A stretch of 64,000 bases of DNA from Pseudomonas mosselii (GTDB taxonomy: Bacteria; Pseudomonadota; Gammaproteobacteria; Pseudomonadales; Pseudomonadaceae): contig NZ_CP081966.1 in NCBI RefSeq assembly GCF_019823065.1, positions 5,797,501 to 5,861,500 on the forward strand, given 5' to 3'. The notes below the pieces were generated by a model. That model saw nothing but the letters and a program-made list of their open reading frames with translations. It was not told where the DNA came from and did not search any database. The first letter of the stretch is position 1. Each line of letters starts with the position of its first letter. Shown one piece after another: positions 33,478-42,499 of the stretch. The translations under genes and the position numbers were made by a program.

Positions 33478-34106
33478 CCGATCCTCTGAACAACGCACTG
33501 CTCGACGTGCGTCGCGCCTATAGATTGCTCGCCGATTATCAACAACGGATGTTCGAGTTGCTGGGCTATATCCGCGACCGTCTGGGCGCCAAGGACTATC
33601 ACCAAGCGTACGTCCACTCGCTGCCACAAAGCGTGGCCGGCCTTGAAAATCGCACGGCCAGTGGCCTGCGTTACCTGCCGTTTTATGACCTTTCGGTGAT
33701 CTGGTTACGCTGCCCGCAGAATCAGGCCGATAAACCACACACCCACCTCAAGGGTGACCTGATGTTCGGAGCCTGGGTGCGCAGCGATACGGGGTACAAC
33801 AAATACACTGGCCAGTTCAGTGACACGCCGGTCGTCGCAACGGAGAGCGAGCTGCTGATTTCGGTAGTCATCTGTGATGTGCCAGCACCGGGCAACTGGT
33901 ACTGGAACGTCTGGTCGGCTATCAGCTACCCAGCTGATGGAGAGGTCAACGACCAAGACAAGCCAGGCTATCGCTGCTTCGCCAAAGCAGTTCCCCTGGC
34001 ACAACTAGCGGACAAAGTAGCGATCGACTCAGCGCTGCACCGCTGGTGCCTGGAGGCCAGCCAGAAACTGGACGCAGAAATCACGCTCCACCCCGTACAC
34101 TCTTGA
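33474..34106 (+). CDS. unknown protein, partner of the PD-(D/E)XK-like protein
   Basis: A 210-residue cytoplasmic protein of no family I recognise. Residues 1-45 are helical (ALLDVRRAYRLLADYQQRMFELLGYIRDRL). The middle (about 60-160) is rich in beta-forming and aromatic residues (WYWNVWSAISYPAD, LMFGAWVRSD). The C-terminal about 40 residues are helical again. There is no signal peptide or membrane segment. The ATG at 33474 overlaps the upstream stop. An earlier in-frame ATG at 33462 is less likely. Its constant pairing with the nuclease-like protein should be tested. It could be a specificity, sensor or immunity subunit. Confidence 0.7.
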   Translation: MTDPLNNALLDVRRAYRLLADYQQRMFELLGYIRDRLGAKDYHQAYVHSLPQSVAGLENRTASGLRYLPFYDLSVIWLRCPQNQADKPHTHLKGDLMFGAWVRSDTGYNKYTGQFSDTPVVATESELLISVVICDVPAPGNWYWNVWSAISYPADGEVNDQDKPGYRCFAKAVPLAQLADKVAIDSALHRWCLEASQKLDAEITLHPVHS

Positions 34107-34233
34107 TCCGAGCAATGGGCCACCCTGTAGAAAGCGCGGCCGATTGGGTAATTCAAAGCCGCACTGCCATCTAGCGTCTTGCCCTCCGCGGCCGGTGCTG
34201 GCTAGTCTAGCGGGCCCACTGCCGAGACTCGCC

Positions 34234-34695
34234 ATGCCAGACGCCCGCGCCATCACCCTCGACGAAATCGATCGCCAGTTGATCGCCCTGTTGCAGATCA
34301 ATGCCCGCGAAAGCGTCGCCACCCTCGCCCGCCAGCTGGGCATCGCCCGCACCACCGTGAACTCGCGCCTGGCGCGGCTGGAGAAGAGCAAGGTCATCAC
34401 CGGCTATGGCGTGCGCCTGGGCCAGCGCCTGCTGGGCGGCGGACTGCAGGCGTACGTGGGGATCAAGGCGCAGCCGCGCTCGGGCAAGGACATCGTGCGC
34501 CGCCTGGGCGCCATGGGCCAGGTACAGCAACTGTGCGCGGTGAGTGGCGAGTTCGACTATGTGGCGTGGCTGAACAGTGATTCGCCAGAGCAACTGGACC
34601 AGTTGCTCGACCAGATCGGCAGCCTGGATGGGGTGGAGAAGACAACCACGTCGATCATCCTCAGCAGCAAGGTAGACCGCGGCCAGCCGGGCTGA
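34234..34695 (+). CDS. Lrp/AsnC family transcriptional regulator
   Basis: A 153-residue regulator with an N-terminal winged helix-turn-helix (ITLDEIDRQLIALLQINARESVATLARQLGIARTTVNSRLARLEKSKVI split across residues 6-55) and a C-terminal RAM/ACT ligand-binding domain. The ATG at 34234 gives the normal family start. It lies upstream of the lysine catabolic genes davBA in the same orientation. Lrp-type proteins sense amino acids, so control of davBA is a reasonable but unproven inference. Confidence 0.9.
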   Translation: MPDARAITLDEIDRQLIALLQINARESVATLARQLGIARTTVNSRLARLEKSKVITGYGVRLGQRLLGGGLQAYVGIKAQPRSGKDIVRRLGAMGQVQQLCAVSGEFDYVAWLNSDSPEQLDQLLDQIGSLDGVEKTTTSIILSSKVDRGQPG

Positions 34696-34710
34696 CCACG
34701 GCCCCAACCA

Positions 34711-35001
34711 TCAAGCCTCCATCGCGTCGAGCAGCCCTTCCAACAGCGCGCGCACCGTTTCCGCCGAATGCAGGATCGACCAGATCATCGCCCGCCCCGC
34801 CTCGGGGGCATGGTGCTGGGCGTAGTCGTCGGCGATTTCCTGGATGGCCCGGGCCAGCATGCTGGCATGGACCAGGGCGTCGGCGGCATCGACGCCGGGG
34901 CGCACGGTGAAGATGGGGGGATGACTGGACTGGCAGGAGCAGAAGGACTGCTCGGTGGTCGGGTTCAGGGCGAGGGGTGGGTCGGGGACGATCTTTTTCA
35001 T
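34711..35001 (-). CDS. DUF3077 family protein
   Basis: A 96-residue DUF3077 protein, a family seen almost only in Pseudomonas, usually in many paralogues per genome. Features are a Cys-rich SFCSCQSS segment, FTVRPGVDAADALVHAS and a helical C-terminus. The function is unknown. It is convergent with the Lrp gene (15 nt between stops). ATG at 35001 was taken because the upstream frame has no better start. Confidence 0.8.
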   Translation of the reverse strand: MKKIVPDPPLALNPTTEQSFCSCQSSHPPIFTVRPGVDAADALVHASMLARAIQEIADDYAQHHAPEAGRAMIWSILHSAETVRALLEGLLDAMEA

Positions 35002-35375
35002 AGCGCAGTATCCAAGTTGAGCCAGGGATTACTGCCATCTGCATCCTTCTCACGGGAATTGGGTGGCAGCCGTACGCGGGGTGAGAATCCGGCCAACTTG
35101 GAAACCGGCCAGGCAAAAGCCTGCCCGCGCAAGGCTGCCATAACGCATGCCTCGGCGCTCAAGTTGGAAGAGGGTTCTCACGCCCGATCACCGAATAGGC
35201 GGTGACCGGCTGAAGTTAACCGCCAAGGGTTCTCCCAAACTGCCAGACCGAGGCTACATGGCTCGTAGGATACTTCCTGTTATTACTTGTCTCTGTAGGA
35301 CCAAGCTGATTCTCGTCAGAAAGACGCGGTCGCTATAGGGGGCGCGCAGGAAACAAAGTTGCAAGCATCACCGGC
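35002..35375. other. 374-nt intergenic stretch without recognised gene
   Basis: Between the DUF3077 start and the REP element. Short open frames on both strands lack coding character. The minus-strand promoter of the DUF3077 gene must be here. I see no riboswitch, tRNA or clear hairpin beyond short imperfect ones such as the GGCGGTGACC/GGTTAACCGCC pair near 35197-35224. Confidence 0.4.
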
Positions 35376-35451
35376 TGGGGAGCGGGCTTGCCCCGCGATG
35401 CGGTGTATGGCACCGGCTTCGCCGGTGATCGCGGGTCAAGCCCGCCCCCAC
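35376..35451. repeat. REP pair (inverted)
   Basis: TGGGGAGCGGGCTTGCCCCG (35376-35395) is facing CGGGTCAAGCCCGCCCCCA (about 35432-35451), with CACCGGCTTCGCCGGTG as an inner stem-loop. The typical Pseudomonas putida REP core. Located upstream of davB. Confidence 0.8.
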
Positions 35452-35590
35452 AAAGAGAGCAGCTGATACCGGGTTAAAATCGTCATTTTCTGCAAAAAAT
35501 AGAACACTATGACGAAACAAATCACATAACGACGCCAATCTGCACCTTAATAACGAACACCCCACTTCATAAAATGGCCACCAGGCATTC

Positions 35591-35596
35591 TCTATA
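35591..35596 (+). promoter_or_regulatory. candidate davB promoter -10
   Basis: TATACT about 45 nt before the davB ATG, within TTCTCTATACTCAGG. The AT-rich stretch 35475-35575 upstream, unusual for this genome region, could hold activator sites. No confident -35. Confidence 0.4.
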
Positions 35597-35638
35597 CTCA
35601 GGCTCCGCCCCCTGCGCAGCCCCTGGCAAGGTCATTAC

Positions 35639-37321
35639 ATGAACAAGAAAAACCGCCACCCCGCCGACGGCAAGAAACCCATCACCATCTTCGGCCCCGA
35701 CTTCCCGTTCGCCTTCGACGACTGGCTGGAGCACCCGGCCGGCCTGGGCAGCATCCCCAAGGAGCGCCATGGCGAAGAGGTGGCGATCGTCGGTGGTGGC
35801 ATCGCCGGGCTGGTGGCGGCCTACGAGCTGATGAAGCTGGGCCTCAAGCCCGTGGTGTACGAGGCCTCCAAGCTGGGTGGCCGGCTGCGCTCGCAGGCGT
35901 TCAACGGCACCGACGGCATCGTCGCCGAACTGGGCGGCATGCGCTTCCCGGTGTCGTCCACCGCGTTCTACCACTACGTCGACAAGCTTGGCCTTGAGAC
36001 CAGGCCCTTCCCCAACCCGCTGACCCCGGCTTCGGGCAGCACGGTGATCGACCTGGAAGGCCAGACCTACTACGCCGAAAAATCCGCCGACCTGCCGCAG
36101 CTGTTCCACGAAGTGGCCGACGCCTGGGCCGACGCCCTGGAGAGCGGCGCGCAGTTCGGCGATATCCAGCAGGCCATCCGCGACCGCGACGTGCCGCGCC
36201 TCAAGGACCTTTGGAACAAGCTGGTGCCGCTGTGGGACGACCGCACCTTCTATGACTTCGTCGCCACCTCGCGCTCGTTCGCCAAGCTGAGCTTCCAGCA
36301 CCGCGAGGTGTTCGGCCAGGTCGGCTTCGGCACCGGCGGCTGGGACTCGGACTTCCCCAACTCGATGCTGGAAATCTTCCGCGTGGTGATGACCAACTGC
36401 GACGATCACCAGCACCTGGTGGTCGGCGGCGTCGAGCAGGTGCCGCAGGGCATCTGGCGCCATGTGCCGGAACGTTGCGCCCACTGGCCGGCCGGCACCA
36501 GCCTCAGCGGCCTGCACGGCGGCGCGCCACGCACCGGGGTCAAGCGCATCGCCCGGGCCAGCGACGGGCGCCTGGCGGTCACCGACAACTACGGCGACGT
36601 GCGCCACTACGCGGCGGTGCTCACCACCTGCCAGAGCTGGCTGCTGACCACCCAGATCGACTGCGAGGAGTCGCTGTTCTCGCAAAAGATGTGGATGGCC
36701 CTGGACCGCACCCGCTATATGCAGTCGTCGAAGACCTTCGTCATGGTCGACCGGCCGTTCTGGAAGGACAAGGACCCGGAAACTGGCCGCGACCTGATGA
36801 GCATGACCCTCACCGACCGCCTGACCCGTGGTACCTACCTGTTCGACAACGGCGACGACAAGCCTGGGGTGATCTGCCTGTCATACGCGTGGATGAGCGA
36901 CGCCCTGAAGATGCTGCCGCACCCGACCGAAAAGCGCGTGCAGCTGGCCCTCGACGCGCTGAAGAAGATCTACCCCAAGACCGATATCGCCGGGCATATC
37001 ATCGGCGACCCGATCACCATCTCGTGGGAGGCCGACCCGCACTTCCTCGGCGCCTTCAAGGGCGCGCTGCCGGGCCACTACCGCTACAACCAGCGCATGT
37101 ACGCGCACTTCATGCAGCAGGATATGCCCGCCGAACAGCGCGGCATCTTCATCGCCGGTGACGACGTGTCGTGGACCCCGGCCTGGGTGGAAGGCGCTGT
37201 GCAGACTTCGCTCAATGCCGTGTGGGGTATCATGAACCACTTCGGTGGCCAGACCCACCCGGACAACCCCGGCCCGGGCGATGTGTTCCACGAGATCGGC
37301 CCGATCGCCCTGGCCGACTGA
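35639..37321 (+). CDS. davB: L-lysine 2-monooxygenase DavB
   Basis: A 560-residue flavoprotein of the monoamine-oxidase-like family. It oxidatively decarboxylates L-lysine to 5-aminovaleramide. The FAD-binding GxGxxG motif reads VAIVGGGIAGLVAAYELM (about residues 43-60) and the C-terminal FAD motif is GIFIAGDDVSWTPAWVEGAVQTSLNAV. The N-terminus MNKKNRHPADGKKP and the length of 560 agree with P. putida DavB as I recall it. It is followed by davA 16 nt downstream, completing the first two steps of the 5-aminovalerate route. Confidence 0.95.
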   Translation: MNKKNRHPADGKKPITIFGPDFPFAFDDWLEHPAGLGSIPKERHGEEVAIVGGGIAGLVAAYELMKLGLKPVVYEASKLGGRLRSQAFNGTDGIVAELGGMRFPVSSTAFYHYVDKLGLETRPFPNPLTPASGSTVIDLEGQTYYAEKSADLPQLFHEVADAWADALESGAQFGDIQQAIRDRDVPRLKDLWNKLVPLWDDRTFYDFVATSRSFAKLSFQHREVFGQVGFGTGGWDSDFPNSMLEIFRVVMTNCDDHQHLVVGGVEQVPQGIWRHVPERCAHWPAGTSLSGLHGGAPRTGVKRIARASDGRLAVTDNYGDVRHYAAVLTTCQSWLLTTQIDCEESLFSQKMWMALDRTRYMQSSKTFVMVDRPFWKDKDPETGRDLMSMTLTDRLTRGTYLFDNGDDKPGVICLSYAWMSDALKMLPHPTEKRVQLALDALKKIYPKTDIAGHIIGDPITISWEADPHFLGAFKGALPGHYRYNQRMYAHFMQQDMPAEQRGIFIAGDDVSWTPAWVEGAVQTSLNAVWGIMNHFGGQTHPDNPGPGDVFHEIGPIALAD

Positions 37322-37337
37322 GCGAAGGAGTAGCGCC

Positions 37338-38120
37338 ATGCGCATCGCCCTGTTCCAGGGCACGCCCAAGCCGTTGGACGTGCCCGGCAATCTCGAGCGC
37401 CTGCAGCACCAGGCCCAGCAGGCTGCCGCCCAAGGTGCGCAGTTGCTGGTGTGCCCGGAAATGTTCCTCAGCGGCTACAACATCGGCCTGGACCAGGTGG
37501 AACGCCTGGCCGAGGCCGAGGACGGCCCCTCGGCCATGAGTGTCGTCGAGATCGCCCAGGCGCACCGGATCGCCATCGTCTACGGCTATCCGGAACGGGC
37601 CGAGGACGGGTCGATCCACAACAGCGTGCAACTGATCGACGTCCATGGCCGCAGCCTGTGCAACTACCGCAAGACCCACCTGTTCGGCGAGCTGGACCGC
37701 TCGATGTTCAGCCCGGGCGACGATCACTTTCCGGTGGTCGAGCTGGACGGCTGGAAGGTCGGGCTGCTGATCTGCTACGACATCGAATTCCCGGAGAACG
37801 CCCGACGCCTGGCGCTGAACGGCGCCGAGCTGATCCTGGTGCCGACGGCGAACATGGCGCCTTACGACTTCGTCTGCCAGGTGACCGTGCGCTCGCGGGC
37901 GCAGGAGAACCAGTGTTATCTGGTATACGCCAACTACTGCGGCAGCGAAGGCGAGATCCAATACTGCGGGCAGAGCAGCATCGTCGGGCCGGATGGTGAT
38001 GTGCTGGCGATGGCCGGGGACGAAGAGGGGCTGTTGCTGGCGGATCTGCAACGCGAGCGGGTATTGAGAGGTCGGGAGGCGTTTCCCTACCTGGCGGACC
38101 TGCGTCGGGATCTGCATTAA
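37338..38120 (+). CDS. davA: 5-aminopentanamidase (delta-aminovaleramidase) DavA
   Basis: A 260-residue nitrilase-superfamily amidase that hydrolyses 5-aminovaleramide to 5-aminovalerate and ammonia. The catalytic Glu-Lys-Cys triad is in CPEMFLSGYN, YRKTHLFGELDR and GLLICYDIEFPENAR. AGGAG precedes the ATG at 37338. It is co-transcribed with davB. Sequence and context match the P. putida enzyme. Confidence 0.95.
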   Translation: MRIALFQGTPKPLDVPGNLERLQHQAQQAAAQGAQLLVCPEMFLSGYNIGLDQVERLAEAEDGPSAMSVVEIAQAHRIAIVYGYPERAEDGSIHNSVQLIDVHGRSLCNYRKTHLFGELDRSMFSPGDDHFPVVELDGWKVGLLICYDIEFPENARRLALNGAELILVPTANMAPYDFVCQVTVRSRAQENQCYLVYANYCGSEGEIQYCGQSSIVGPDGDVLAMAGDEEGLLLADLQRERVLRGREAFPYLADLRRDLH

Positions 38121-38172
38121 CAGCGACAGGGCCAGAACAGACAACCTCGGCATTGCACGCTAGCATGGCGTC

Positions 38173-40488
38173 ATGTCCGACGCCATTCGCCACCTCACCC
38201 TCGCCAACGGCCTGCACCTGACCCTGCGCCACGCGCCACGCCTCAAGCGTGCGGCGACGGCGTTGCGGGTGCATGCCGGCAGCCATGACGCACCCGCGCG
38301 CTGGCCGGGCCTGGCGCACTTTCTCGAACACCTGTTCTTCCTCGGCAACAGGCGTTTTCCGCTGGACGACGGCCTGATGCGCTACGTCCAGGGCCTGGGT
38401 GGCCAAGTCAACGCCAGTACCCGCGAACGCACCACCGACTTCTTCTTCGACGTGCCCCCCACAGCGTTGGCCGGTGGGCTGGAGCGTCTGTGCCAGATGC
38501 TCGCCGAGCCGGACTTCGCCATCGAACGCCAGCGCCGCGAGCGCGAGGTGATCCATGCCGAGTTCATCGCCTGGTCGCGCAACCCCGAGGCCCAGCGTCA
38601 GTTCGCCTTGTTGCAGTCGGTGTCGGCGCGCCATCCGCTCACCGGCTTCCACGCCGGCAACCGGTACAGCCTGCCGCTGGAAAGCCAGGCCTTCCAGCAA
38701 GGGCTGAGGCAGTTCCACCACGACTTCTACCAGGGCGGGCAACTCACCCTGAGCTTGGCCGGCCCGCAGCCGCTGGATGAGCTGGCGCACCTGGGCAGGC
38801 AGTTCGGTGGTCTGTTCGCCAAGGGCGAAAGCGTCGCCCGGCAACGGCCACCCGCCTTGCTCGACGCGCCATTGCACCCACCAGGCGCATGGGGCAAGCG
38901 CCACGACCTGCTGTTCGCCCATGATGGACTGCCGGATGGCGCAGAGCAGGCGCTCGAGCTGCTGCTGGCCCAGCTCACCGACAGCAGACCCGGCGGTTGG
39001 CTGGATGCCTTGCGCCAGCGCGGCTGGCTGCTGGGCTGCAAGGCGCAACAACTCCACGCCCATGCCGGGCAGTTGCTCTGGCATGTCCAGCTGGAACTGT
39101 CGGACCAGGCCTGCCTGACCGAGACTCGGGAGCTGCTGCACGGCTGGCTGGGTTTTCTGCGCCAACTGGACCACAAGCCGCTAAACGACCGCTTCGCCCG
39201 CCTGCAGCAACGCCACGAACAGGCCGCCAGCGCAATGGAACTGGCACAGCGCGACAGTGCCGGCCGGCCTTTCGCAGGGCTGGGGACACAAGGCGTGGAA
39301 GCCTTTGCTGCACTGCTGTGGGACCTGCCTTCCTCGAATGCCGGAGACTGGCAATTGCCTCCAGATGAAGTGCTGCTGGCAACCGAACTTCCCATGATCG
39401 ATACGCCGTTGCCAGCAGGACTTGGTCTCGGTGACTGCCTGCCGCCCTCTCGTCAGTTTGCGAGCCTCAACCTGCGTTGGCACATTCCTTCGCCGCTGCG
39501 TCAGCGCATGCAGGTCGTTCTGCAACATAGTCTGCAACCCCTGCGCGAGCGTGCCGACCAGGCAGCGTTGCGACTGGGCTTCGAGGCCATTGGCGATTAC
39601 TGGCAGTTGCGCCTCGCGGGGTACCCGCTGGCCGTGATCAATGCCACGCACGAGGCCCTGACCTTGCTGCGCACGCCAGCCCAGGAGCATTGGTACTCGC
39701 CAGCGGCAGCCGAAGCACCGCTGATACCGATCCGTGCGCTGCTGAAGGCACTGCCGGACGCTTTACTGATGGGTGAAGAGCAACCGCAGCCGGCTTGCAC
39801 CCTGGACCAGCCGCGGCTCGACGCACTCTGGCAGCAAGCCCGCTGGCAGGGTTTGGCGCAAGGGTTCGCCCCCGCCCAACAGGGCGCCTTGGGCACGGCA
39901 CTGCAAGGCCTCATGGGACAACCGATCGCCCCCTCGCCAGCGTGCCCGATCCTCGGACGCCACTGGCGGCAGATCCCGACTTCGGGCAGCGAGCCCGCGC
40001 TGTTGCTGTTCTTCCCGCTGCCGGCTGATCTGCAGGCCGCCGGTCGACTGCTCGCCCACGTGCTGCAAGGCCCGGTCTATCAGCGTCTGCGCGTCGAGCT
40101 GCAGCTGGGTTACGCCGTGTTCAGCGCCTTTCGTCAGATCGAAGGCTACGGCGGGCTGCTGTTCGGCGTGCAATCGCCGCACGCCAGCCACGCACAGATC
40201 CTGGGCCATCTGCTGGACCTGCTGCGCGAGGGCGTCGCGCTGGCCCCAGCGGCGCGAGCGCAGCTGGCCGATCAGTTCGACGAGACAGCGATGACCAACG
40301 CCGATGTCACGCAATGGGCCTGGCAGGCACATATCGCGACACACAATGCCGACCTGTCGCGCATGCGAAGGTCTATCCTCAATGTCGAACAAGGCCAGCT
40401 GGATGCGTTGCTCCAGCAGTTGCTCGATGCCAGGCACGGTTGGTTGTGCCTGGCCAATGCCAGTGCCCCGGACGCCGAATGGCTATGA
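38173..40488 (+). CDS. pqqF: PqqF, M16-family zinc protease of PQQ biosynthesis
   Basis: A 771-residue inverzincin protease. The inverted zinc motif HxxEH is at residues 49-53 (HFLEH) and the third ligand Glu is near 130 in REREVIHAE. A degenerate second half follows, as in pitrilysins. PqqF with a partner releases the crosslinked Glu-Tyr from PqqA. The gene is upstream of pqqA with its own spacing of 171 nt, so it may be separately transcribed. Part of the gene (about 39300-39800) is less GC-rich. Confidence 0.94.
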   Translation: MSDAIRHLTLANGLHLTLRHAPRLKRAATALRVHAGSHDAPARWPGLAHFLEHLFFLGNRRFPLDDGLMRYVQGLGGQVNASTRERTTDFFFDVPPTALAGGLERLCQMLAEPDFAIERQRREREVIHAEFIAWSRNPEAQRQFALLQSVSARHPLTGFHAGNRYSLPLESQAFQQGLRQFHHDFYQGGQLTLSLAGPQPLDELAHLGRQFGGLFAKGESVARQRPPALLDAPLHPPGAWGKRHDLLFAHDGLPDGAEQALELLLAQLTDSRPGGWLDALRQRGWLLGCKAQQLHAHAGQLLWHVQLELSDQACLTETRELLHGWLGFLRQLDHKPLNDRFARLQQRHEQAASAMELAQRDSAGRPFAGLGTQGVEAFAALLWDLPSSNAGDWQLPPDEVLLATELPMIDTPLPAGLGLGDCLPPSRQFASLNLRWHIPSPLRQRMQVVLQHSLQPLRERADQAALRLGFEAIGDYWQLRLAGYPLAVINATHEALTLLRTPAQEHWYSPAAAEAPLIPIRALLKALPDALLMGEEQPQPACTLDQPRLDALWQQARWQGLAQGFAPAQQGALGTALQGLMGQPIAPSPACPILGRHWRQIPTSGSEPALLLFFPLPADLQAAGRLLAHVLQGPVYQRLRVELQLGYAVFSAFRQIEGYGGLLFGVQSPHASHAQILGHLLDLLREGVALAPAARAQLADQFDETAMTNADVTQWAWQAHIATHNADLSRMRRSILNVEQGQLDALLQQLLDARHGWLCLANASAPDAEWL

Positions 40489-40659
40489 AAAAACGGTGAG
40501 ATTGTTACCGCAAATGCAATGGCGCTTTTCGAAGAATTAACCTTTCGGTACAAATTTTTCTTGTAAGATAGCGCAATCTCGGCCAATGGAACCTCTCTCT
40601 GCGGGGAGTACCCAATAATGAGCCGACCACCCCAAACCCCATCCGGAAGGAGCAAGCCC
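40489..40659 (+). promoter_or_regulatory. AT-rich leader of pqqA
   Basis: The 171-nt gap before pqqA contains an AT-rich block (ACAAATTTTTCTTGTAAGAT at 40549-40568) with a TAAGAT that could be a -10 element. GGAAGGAGC is the Shine-Dalgarno of pqqA. High expression of pqqA relative to the other pqq genes is known in related bacteria, so the main promoter is expected here. Confidence 0.45.
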
Positions 40660-40731
40660 ATGTGGACCAAACCTGCATACACTGACCTGCGTATCGGCTT
40701 CGAAGTGACCATGTACTTCGCCAACCGTTAA
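40660..40731 (+). CDS. pqqA: PQQ precursor peptide PqqA
   Basis: A 23-residue ribosomal peptide precursor of pyrroloquinoline quinone. Glu15 and Tyr19 in the conserved FEVTMY core are crosslinked by PqqE and become the PQQ backbone. Residues after Tyr19 are FANR. The ATG at 40660 is preceded by GGAAGGAGC. It is below the usual ORF size limits but its identity is secure from the motif and its position ahead of pqqB. Confidence 0.97.
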
Positions 40732-40747
40732 ACGGCTGCGCAGTTAG

Positions 40748-40780
40748 ACGCCCCGGCCCGCCGGGGCGTTTGTGTTTTTC
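40748..40780 (+). terminator. attenuator-like terminator between pqqA and pqqB
   Basis: ACGCCCCGG and CCGGGGCGT form a perfect 9-bp stem with loop CCCG, followed by TTTGTGTTTTT, 17 nt after the pqqA stop. Read-through into pqqB would explain the excess of pqqA message known in related pqq operons. Confidence 0.85.
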
Positions 40781-40822
40781 CGATATGGCTTTCGGGTTAA
40801 CCTTTCCGGCTAGAGAGTACCC

Positions 40823-41734
40823 ATGTACATCCAGATCCTCGGTTCCGCCGCCGGTGGCGGGTTCCCCCAGTGGAACTGCAACTGCGTCAATTGCAAGGGC
40901 TACCGTGACGGTACCCTGCGCGCCACCGCGCGCACCCAGTCGTCCATCGCCCTGTCCGACGACGGCGAGCACTGGATCCTGTGCAATGCCTCGCCGGACA
41001 TCCGCGCCCAGCTCCAGGCGTTCGCGCCGATGCAGCCGGCCCGCGCCCTGCGCGACACCGGTATCGACGCCATCGTCCTGCTCGACAGCCAGATCGACCA
41101 CACCACCGGCCTGCTCAGCCTGCGCGAGGGCTGCCCGCACCAGGTGTGGTGCACCGACATGGTCCACCAGGACCTGACCACCGGTTTTCCGCTGTTCAAC
41201 ATGCTCAGCCACTGGAACGGCGGCCTGGTGTGGAACCGCATCGAGCTCGAAGGCAGCTTCGTCATCGACGCCTGCCCGAACCTGCGCTTCACCCCCTTCC
41301 CGCTGCGCAGCGCCGCGCCGCCTTATTCCCCGCACCGTTTCGATCCGCACCCGGGCGACAACCTCGGGCTGCTGGTGGAAGACACCCGCACCGGCGGCAA
41401 GCTGTTCTACGCACCGGGCCTGGGCCAGGTCGACGCCAAGTTGCTGGAGATGATGCACGGCGCCGACTGCCTGCTAGTCGACGGCACCCTGTGGGAGGAT
41501 GATGAAATGCAGCGCCGCGGCGTCGGCACCCGCACCGGCCGCGAGATGGGCCACCTGGCGCAGAACGGCGCAGGCGGCATGCTTGAGGTGCTGGATGGCT
41601 TCCCGCGCCAGCGCAAGGTGCTTATCCACATCAACAACACCAACCCGATCCTCGACGAAGACTCGCCGGAACGCGCCGAAGTGCAGCGCCGGGGCGTGGA
41701 AGTCGCCTTCGATGGCATGAACATCGAGTTGTAA
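40823..41734 (+). CDS. pqqB: PqqB, metallo-beta-lactamase-fold PQQ biosynthesis protein
   Basis: A 303-residue metallo-beta-lactamase-fold protein. Recognisable are [15 protein letters not shown] at the start, [13 protein letters not shown] in the metal-site region and [19 protein letters not shown]. It acts as an iron-dependent hydroxylase on the Glu-Tyr intermediate in recent models, formerly thought a carrier. The Cys-rich N-terminal loop binds a structural zinc. Separated from pqqC by 9 nt. Confidence 0.96.
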   Translation: MYIQILGSAAGGGFPQWNCNCVNCKGYRDGTLRATARTQSSIALSDDGEHWILCNASPDIRAQLQAFAPMQPARALRDTGIDAIVLLDSQIDHTTGLLSLREGCPHQVWCTDMVHQDLTTGFPLFNMLSHWNGGLVWNRIELEGSFVIDACPNLRFTPFPLRSAAPPYSPHRFDPHPGDNLGLLVEDTRTGGKLFYAPGLGQVDAKLLEMMHGADCLLVDGTLWEDDEMQRRGVGTRTGREMGHLAQNGAGGMLEVLDGFPRQRKVLIHINNTNPILDEDSPERAEVQRRGVEVAFDGMNIEL

Positions 41735-41743
41735 GGAGGCCCT

Positions 41744-42499
41744 GTGAGCGACGCAACGCCGATGTCCCCTGGCGAGTTCGAGCAGGCCCTGCGCGCCAAG
41801 GGCGCCTACTACCACATCCATCACCCCTACCATGTGGCGATGTATGAAGGCCGCGCCACCCGCGAGCAGATCCAGGGCTGGGTGGCCAACCGCTTCTACT
41901 ACCAGGTCAACATCCCGATGAAGGATGCCGCGATCCTGGCCAACTGCCCGGACCGCGAAGTGCGCCGCGAGTGGATCCAGCGCCTGCTCGACCACGATGG
42001 CGCGCCCGGCGAGGACGGCGGCATCGAAGCCTGGCTGCGCCTCGGCCAGGCCGTGGGCCTGGATCCCGACCAACTGCGCAGCCAGGAGCTGGTGCTGCCC
42101 GGCGTGCGCTTCGCGGTCGACGCCTACGTCAACTTCGCCCGCCGCGCCAGCTGGCAGGAAGCCGCCAGCAGCTCGCTGACCGAACTGTTCGCCCCGCAGA
42201 TCCACCAGTCGCGCCTGGACAGCTGGCCGCAGCACTATCCGTGGATCGACCCGACCGGCTACCAGTACTTCCGCACCCGCCTGGGCCAGGCCCGGCGCGA
42301 TGTGGAGCACGGCCTGGCGATCACCCTGCAGCACTACACCACCCGCGAGGGGCAGGAACGCATGCTCGAGATCCTGCAGTTCAAGCTGGATATCCTGTGG
42401 AGCATGCTCGACGCCATGAGCATGGCCTATGAACTGAACCGCCCGCCGTATCACAGCGTCACAAGTGAGCGGGTCTGGCACAAGGGGATCGCCCTATGA
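41744..42499 (+). CDS. pqqC: pyrroloquinoline-quinone synthase PqqC
   Basis: A 251-residue cofactorless oxidase of the heme-oxygenase-like fold that performs the final ring closure and eight-electron oxidation giving PQQ. Conserved are [35 protein letters not shown] and the helix [21 protein letters not shown] with substrate-binding His and Arg. It starts at GTG after GGAGGCCCT and overlaps pqqD by 4 nt. Confidence 0.97.
   Translation: MSDATPMSPGEFEQALRAKGAYYHIHHPYHVAMYEGRATREQIQGWVANRFYYQVNIPMKDAAILANCPDREVRREWIQRLLDHDGAPGEDGGIEAWLRLGQAVGLDPDQLRSQELVLPGVRFAVDAYVNFARRASWQEAASSSLTELFAPQIHQSRLDSWPQHYPWIDPTGYQYFRTRLGQARRDVEHGLAITLQHYTTREGQERMLEILQFKLDILWSMLDAMSMAYELNRPPYHSVTSERVWHKGIAL

Noticed and set aside
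35002..35375. Possible riboswitch or small RNA upstream of DUF3077/davB
   Set aside because: Only short imperfect hairpins are visible and none matches a riboswitch core known to me.
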